A DNA stretch of 64,000 nt from Micropterus salmoides (Eukaryota > Chordata > Actinopteri > Centrarchiformes > Centrarchidae): positions 18,027,665-18,091,664 of the forward strand of contig NW_024043372.1 of assembly GCF_014851395.1 (NCBI RefSeq), in the 5' to 3' direction. Below, piece by piece: positions 63,401-64,000 of the stretch; position 1 is the first letter of the stretch; each line of letters starts with the position of its first letter. The translations under genes were made by a program, and so were the position numbers. The notes under the pieces were generated by a model that was given only the letters and a program-made list of their open reading frames with translations, had not been told where the DNA came from and did not search any database.

Positions 63401-64000
63401 CTGCTGTATAATTCCGGCAGTGTAGACGCCCGTCACTACATTAAATGCGTCCATAGAAGAAGAAGAGGGAATAATGATGATGATGATGATAATGATGATG
63501 ATGATGATAATAATAATAATAATAATAATAATAATATGCAGTCTCTGAAAAGTCTTCTGGTTTATTAGAAGTAAGAAGAGAAGTGACATTTGGACAAATG
63601 AAGGAGCACACGTGTTATTTAGCAGGAGAGCCGACAGCCTGTGTATCTTTATACCATGAAGCCAGACCGGGACAGATGCAGACCGCTGACGGCAGAAATG
63701 ACGGATGTTGTGAATTTTCCCAGATGGAAGGCTATAATGTGGGAAAGATGTTTTCAAAGTGGTGCTGAAATTGTCTGTTTTCTGCTGGACAGGTAACGTT
63801 AATTAACTTAAGTTTGTCAGACTTTAGCGACGCAAATGAAAGCTGTTGTTTGATAGTTTTAGCTTGAAGCTGGCCATAATCACAGAGAGAGGTGAGGTGT
63901 TTCCCCTGTCAGTGGTATGAAATATGTAGTTGCATTAATTTCATGTCACCTACTTATTCTCCAGCCTGTGGGTTGGCTTTGCTGGTTACATTAGCGAGAC
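21564..64000 (+). CDS. megf6: MEGF6 (multiple EGF-like domains 6), 5' part, continues beyond the window
   Basis: MEGF6 is a large secreted or matrix protein with an N-terminal EMI domain followed by many EGF-like and laminin-EGF-like repeats. Six exons were found: 21564-21655, 23148-23282, 24757-24866, 34096-34200, 54912-55034 and 61813-61935. All have GT/AG sites and join in frame to about 229 residues. Order: signal peptide (1-18, cleavage after THA), EMI domain (about 32-112), EGF (about 113-147), cbEGF (DVNEC), cbEGF (DIDEC). The EMI blocks REVTLVAQRQPCVQAF and YYTAYRQVY closely match what I recall of human MEGF6 and not EGFL7/8. EGF exons are all phase 1-1, as usual for domain modules. 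The ATG has A at -3 and G at +4. Many more EGF exons must lie right of the window. No later exon was found in 61936-64000. Confidence 0.93.
21656..23147 (+). other. megf6 intron 1
   Basis: A 1.5-kb intron. I see no gene, only a poly-C run near 22104 and unique AT-rich sequence. Confidence 0.6.
23148..23282 (+). CDS. megf6: megf6 exon 2 (EMI domain, first half)
   Basis: It encodes PNVCVEREVTLV, QRQPCVQAF, VWKQGC and SWCMGYERR, including four of the seven EMI cysteines. The acceptor is TTCCAG|G (23147/23148) and the donor GTGAGT. It joins exon 1 in phase 2 to make a Met codon, giving MPNVC, which parallels the human protein. Confidence 0.93.
23283..24756 (+). other. megf6 intron 2
   Basis: A 1.5-kb intron with an (AC)12 microsatellite at 24605-24628. 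Nothing else is recognised. Confidence 0.6.
24605..24628. repeat. (AC)12 microsatellite
   Basis: An uninterrupted AC dinucleotide run in megf6 intron 2. Confidence 0.95.
24757..24866 (+). CDS. megf6: megf6 exon 3 (EMI domain, second half)
   Basis: It encodes TAYYTAYRQVYRQDY, then KCCPGW and AGCLY, supplying the last three EMI cysteines and the CCPGW signature. The acceptor is AACAG|G and the donor GTAAGT in phase 1. Confidence 0.93.
28014..28030. repeat. (GT)n microsatellite
   Basis: A short GT dinucleotide run in megf6 intron 3. Confidence 0.85.
28760..28823. repeat. 32-bp tandem duplication, two copies
   Basis: Copies at 28760-28791 and 28792-28823 begin AAAAGC(A/C)GTTTTAGACAG and differ at one base. 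Only two copies occur, which suggests a recent local duplication. Confidence 0.9.
28990..30215 (-). mobile_element. Tc1-like DNA transposon (1226 bp), near full length
   Basis: Perfect 29-bp terminal inverted repeats (28990-29018 and 30187-30215; outer end CACTCACCTAAAGGATTATT) are flanked by TA on both sides (28988-28989 and 30216-30217), the Tc1/mariner target duplication. The interior encodes a transposase on the minus strand that is broken by a frameshift. Identical TIRs indicate a fairly recent insertion. Confidence 0.96.
29022..30067 (-). pseudogene. Tc1-like transposase, single frameshift
   Basis: It is read in two overlapping frames: 30067-29480 (N-terminal part) and 29531-29022 (C-terminal part). 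The N-terminal part starts MGKKGDLSNFERGMVVGARR and has the HTH DNA-binding region and first catalytic Asp in WSDESRF. The C-terminal part has the second Asp in QQDNAPCHK and the final Glu in PDLNPTEHLWD, so the DD34E triad is present across the two pieces. The frame offset equals one missing base, near 29580, just after ESRFLLR. No other stop was noticed. The protein would be inactive. Confidence 0.93.
30399..30728 (+). mobile_element. tRNA-derived SINE
   Basis: It begins GGGCGGCACGGTGTTCCGG. The head has an A-box-like GTGGTTAGCACTG and a B-box-like GGGTTCAAACC about 35 bases later, as in tRNA-derived SINEs. The 3' end is GATAAGCGGTTGACGATGG followed by TGGA repeats. A flanking TGGAAAT (30392-30398 and 30722-30728) is a likely short target duplication, although the right copy overlaps the TGGA tail. 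The head and body match a very common teleost SINE. Confidence 0.8.
32051..32067. repeat. (GT)n microsatellite
   Basis: A short GT dinucleotide run in megf6 intron 3. Confidence 0.85.
32379..32701. mobile_element. Degenerate ATTAATC-family MITE
   Basis: The left end TAGGGCTGCAGATAATG matches the family end TAGGGCTGCAACTAA. The right end has TTGATTAATCAACCAATTGC followed by TTCAGCTGGTTA, a weak inverted copy. No target duplication is visible. Confidence 0.5.
33377..33410. repeat. (CA)17 microsatellite
   Basis: An uninterrupted CA run, preceded by GTGCGCG, in megf6 intron 3. Confidence 0.95.
34096..34200 (+). CDS. megf6: megf6 exon 4 (first EGF-like domain)
   Basis: It encodes VCSYGVCFNGGQC, LCDCPAGFNGPSCQY: six cysteines in EGF spacing without the calcium-binding D-x-D/N-E-C start. 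The acceptor is GTGCAG|C and the donor GTGAGT, phase 1 at both ends. Confidence 0.92.
36454..36699 (+). mobile_element. 3' fragment of a second Tc1-like transposon family
   Basis: A 19-bp direct repeat (GGGGTGTACTCACTTTTGT) occurs at 36485-36503 and 36670-36688, the latter followed by GAGATACTGTA and TAT. This is the terminal IR/DR-type arrangement of a known fish Tc1-like family. The left end and transposase are missing, so it is a truncated copy. It differs from the element at 28990. Confidence 0.7.
39990..40390. repeat. Degenerate fish repeat with 'GTGGTGGAAAGTAAC' start
   Basis: It begins GTAGTGGTGGAAAGTAACTT followed by CTCAAGTACTGTACTTTTTG, a pattern I recognise from a common teleost interspersed repeat. 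The matching far end was not found, so the right boundary is a guess. Confidence 0.4.
42922..43597 (-). mobile_element. Solo LTR (676 bp) of an LTR retrotransposon
   Basis: On the minus strand it begins TGTTGTGGTGG and ends CCCATAACA, the TG...CA form of an LTR. It is flanked by an exact 5-bp duplication GCCCC (42917-42921 and 43598-43602). An AATAAA signal (minus strand, 42990-42985) lies about 65 bases before the LTR end, as expected for R-U5. No gag/pol or second LTR is present. It is purine-rich on the plus strand and includes a (GA)n run at 43449-43471. Superfamily is undetermined. The long open frames here are compositional. Confidence 0.82.
43449..43471. repeat. (GA)n microsatellite inside the solo LTR
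   Basis: An uninterrupted GA run within the LTR. Confidence 0.92.
44893..45293 (-). mobile_element. 5'-truncated LINE, 3' end (RTE/Rex-like)
   Basis: On the minus strand it encodes the C-terminal 118 residues of a non-LTR retrotransposon ORF (45275-44919), including SQLRWFGHLVRMPPGRLPRE and RPRTRWRDYI, then a short 3' UTR and an (ATGG)n tail at 44893-44908. It is flanked by an 11-bp direct repeat AATAATTAATC (44882-44892 and 45294-45304), a target-site duplication. Truncation at the 5' side is typical of LINE insertion. The clade is inferred from the tail and recalled fish LINEs, not tested. Confidence 0.85.
45733..46202. mobile_element. MITE-like element with TAGGG(G/T)TG terminal repeats
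   Basis: The left end is TAGGGGTGCACAATATAT and the right end, reverse-complemented, is TAGGGTTGTGCGATAGTA. CAATAT-rich blocks lie near both ends. No coding capacity. A flanking 8-bp duplication is not evident, so hAT membership is only suggested. Confidence 0.55.
49041..49313. mobile_element. MITE (273 bp), best copy of the TAG-GCTGCAAC family
   Basis: The ends are TAGTGCTGCAACTAATGAT and, reverse-complemented, TAGAGCTGCAACAATTAGTTG. Flanks CACAAGAC (49033-49040) and CATACGAC (49314-49321) agree at 6 of 8 bases, a plausible decayed 8-bp hAT duplication. Internal ATTAATC motifs match copies at 2030, 32379 and 62540. Confidence 0.65.
49479..49580. repeat. Inverted repeat / strong hairpin, 21-bp arms
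   Basis: The left arm AACTACTGCACACTGATCTG begins at 49499 and the right arm (49543-49563) pairs with it at 20 of 21 positions across a 23-base spacer. A-rich and T-rich flanks (49472-49498 and 49564-49577) extend the pairing. It lies in megf6 intron 4 and is described further in the findings. Confidence 0.85.
50209..50225 (+). promoter_or_regulatory. Possible CTCF-like site
   Basis: GACAGCAGGGGGCAATG resembles the CCAGCAGGGGGC form of the CTCF core with one core mismatch. It lies in megf6 intron 4. This is a motif match only. Confidence 0.25.
54912..55034 (+). CDS. megf6: megf6 exon 5 (calcium-binding EGF domain 1)
   Basis: It encodes DVNECEETNGGC, ALCCNTIGSFYC and RCPPGLKLNEDGKTC. The D-V-N-E-C start and the N...F/Y pattern identify a cbEGF. 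There is one extra cysteine (ALCCNT), making seven. The acceptor is ATCAG|A and the donor GTGAGT, phase 1 at both ends. Confidence 0.93.
55310..55440. repeat. Reverse-oriented fragment of the repeat seen in akr7a
   Basis: The core at 55394-55420 matches 16453-16479 in reverse complement at 25 of 27 bases, and CTTGAAATTTGGTTCAGACA is another recognised block. No ends are visible. Confidence 0.5.
55441..55740. repeat. Degenerate repeat with 'CTTTTATCCAAAGCGCC' core
   Basis: CATTTGACGCTTTTATCCAA followed by AGCGCC is a well-known fish repeat signature. The remainder is eroded and the right boundary is uncertain. Part of this core recurs at 1.88 kb. Confidence 0.4.
57742..57764 (+). repeat. G-rich run, G-quadruplex-prone
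   Basis: Eleven consecutive Gs are followed by AGGCGGGGGAGG. The tract could form a quadruplex on the plus strand, the same strand as the megf6 transcript. Confidence 0.5.
58042..58217 (+). CDS. Candidate unannotated coding exon: signal peptide plus Tyr/His/Gly-rich segment
   Basis: I do not recognise this protein. The ATG (GGGCCATGG, good context with G at -3 and +4) follows an in-frame TAA at 57977, so the frame opens just before it. It encodes MAFSSGWWIFFLVLIEAM and a CLTSAA cleavage-type site (residues 1-25), then about 34 residues with 9 Tyr, 4 His and 2 Cys (CYRPHCYHGYHGYNSYNRGY). It ends at a perfect CAG|GTAAGT donor (58217/58218) in phase 1, the phase that the next megf6 EGF exon at 61813 accepts. 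It may be an alternative first exon of megf6, a separate nested gene, or a chance open frame. Confidence 0.4.
60191..60228. repeat. Small inverted repeat with two alternative pairings
   Basis: ACAAGTGAAATAA (60191-60203) pairs perfectly with 60212-60224. TTCTACA (60204-60210) also pairs with TGTAGAA (60222-60228), so the two hairpins are mutually exclusive. Confidence 0.75.
61813..61935 (+). CDS. megf6: megf6 exon 6 (calcium-binding EGF domain 2)
   Basis: It encodes DIDECQVHNGGCQHRCVNTR, then GSYHCECYPGSRLHVDGRTC. Six cysteines have cbEGF spacing. It closely resembles the first cbEGF I recall in human MEGF6. The acceptor is CTACAG|A and the donor GTAAG, phase 1 at both ends. Confidence 0.94.
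62540..62850. repeat. Fragment of the ATTAATC-rich MITE family (longer variant)
   Basis: It includes ATTGATTATTGGTTGTCCTA, CAATAGTCCAAAACCCAAAG, ATATTCAGTTCAGAC, GAGAAGCTGGAACTTGGGG and TTGATTATCAAAATA, blocks typical of the long form of this fish element. The GCTGCAAC termini are absent. Confidence 0.5.
63155..63450. repeat. Fish interspersed repeat with 'GGTTCAGTGTG' start
   Basis: It starts AAAGGTTCAGTGTGAAAT and contains ATCCATAACTATGTTTTCAG, TTACTTTAGAATGAGC and CATGTTTCTAC blocks that I recognise from a high-copy teleost repeat. The right end is undefined. Confidence 0.5.
63474..63536. repeat. (GAT)n/(AAT)n microsatellite
   Basis: TGATGATGAT units pass into a long AAT run. A minus-strand open frame rich in Ile here is a by-product of the repeat. 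Confidence 0.95.

Larger units (their letters stand above)
61936..64000 (+). other. megf6 intron 6, start (runs off the window)
   Basis: No further EGF exon is seen. It contains an ATTAATC-family fragment (62540-62850), another interspersed repeat (63155-63450) and a trinucleotide microsatellite (63474-63536). Confidence 0.55.

Noticed and set aside
63338..63757. 139-codon minus-strand frame with a long poly-Ile run
   Set aside because: It is produced by translation of the (AAT)n/(GAT)n microsatellite.
1..64000. CRISPR arrays, operons, ribosome-binding sites, prophage or plasmid features
   Set aside because: The window is vertebrate nuclear DNA with spliced genes; none of these structures is present.

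Overview
This is nuclear DNA from a ray-finned fish, most likely a percomorph teleost. It has vertebrate genes with GT-AG introns, long AT-rich introns, dinucleotide microsatellites, and the usual fish repeats (Tc1-like and hAT-like DNA transposons, a tRNA-derived SINE, a LINE 3' end, a solo LTR). All exon coordinates were derived by hand from splice sites, reading frame and recalled protein families. No alignment or database search was run.

Layout. (1) 1-9034, minus strand: first coding exon of an intermediate filament family orphan gene (iffo2-like). The rest of the gene would lie to the left, and 1-8543 reads as its first intron with no exon I can recognise. (2) 9035-11973: intergenic, GC-rich near the iffo2 start and then AT-rich. 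(3) 11974-14133, plus strand: complete mrto4, a ribosome-assembly factor, 8 exons, 237 aa. (4) 14776-19195, minus strand: complete AKR7A-type aldo-keto reductase, 7 exons, 358 aa, convergent with mrto4. (5) 19196-21563: spacer between divergent gene starts, carrying a hAT-type MITE with an intact 8-bp target duplication. (6) 21564 to beyond 64000, plus strand: 5' part of megf6, with signal peptide, EMI domain, one EGF domain and two calcium-binding EGF domains. Its six exons are separated by introns of 1.5 to 20.7 kb that hold most of the repeats.

The genes do not form a pathway. They act in nuclear/cytoskeletal structure (IFFO), pre-60S ribosome assembly (MRTO4), reactive-aldehyde reduction (AKR7A) and the extracellular matrix or cell surface (MEGF6). 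In human the first three lie near each other in 1p36.13 and MEGF6 lies in 1p36.3, so the fish arrangement joins pieces of the same ancestral block.

The most interesting unexplained item is a candidate unannotated coding exon at 58042-58217 inside megf6 intron 5. It has a good start context, an upstream in-frame stop, a signal-peptide-like N-terminus, a Tyr/His/Gly-rich segment and a consensus splice donor. The donor phase would join in frame to the next megf6 EGF exon, so it could be an alternative first exon or a nested secreted-protein gene. Others are a SINE and a LINE sharing a 3' tail, a solo LTR in a near-palindromic target, and a 21-bp-stem hairpin at 49.5 kb.
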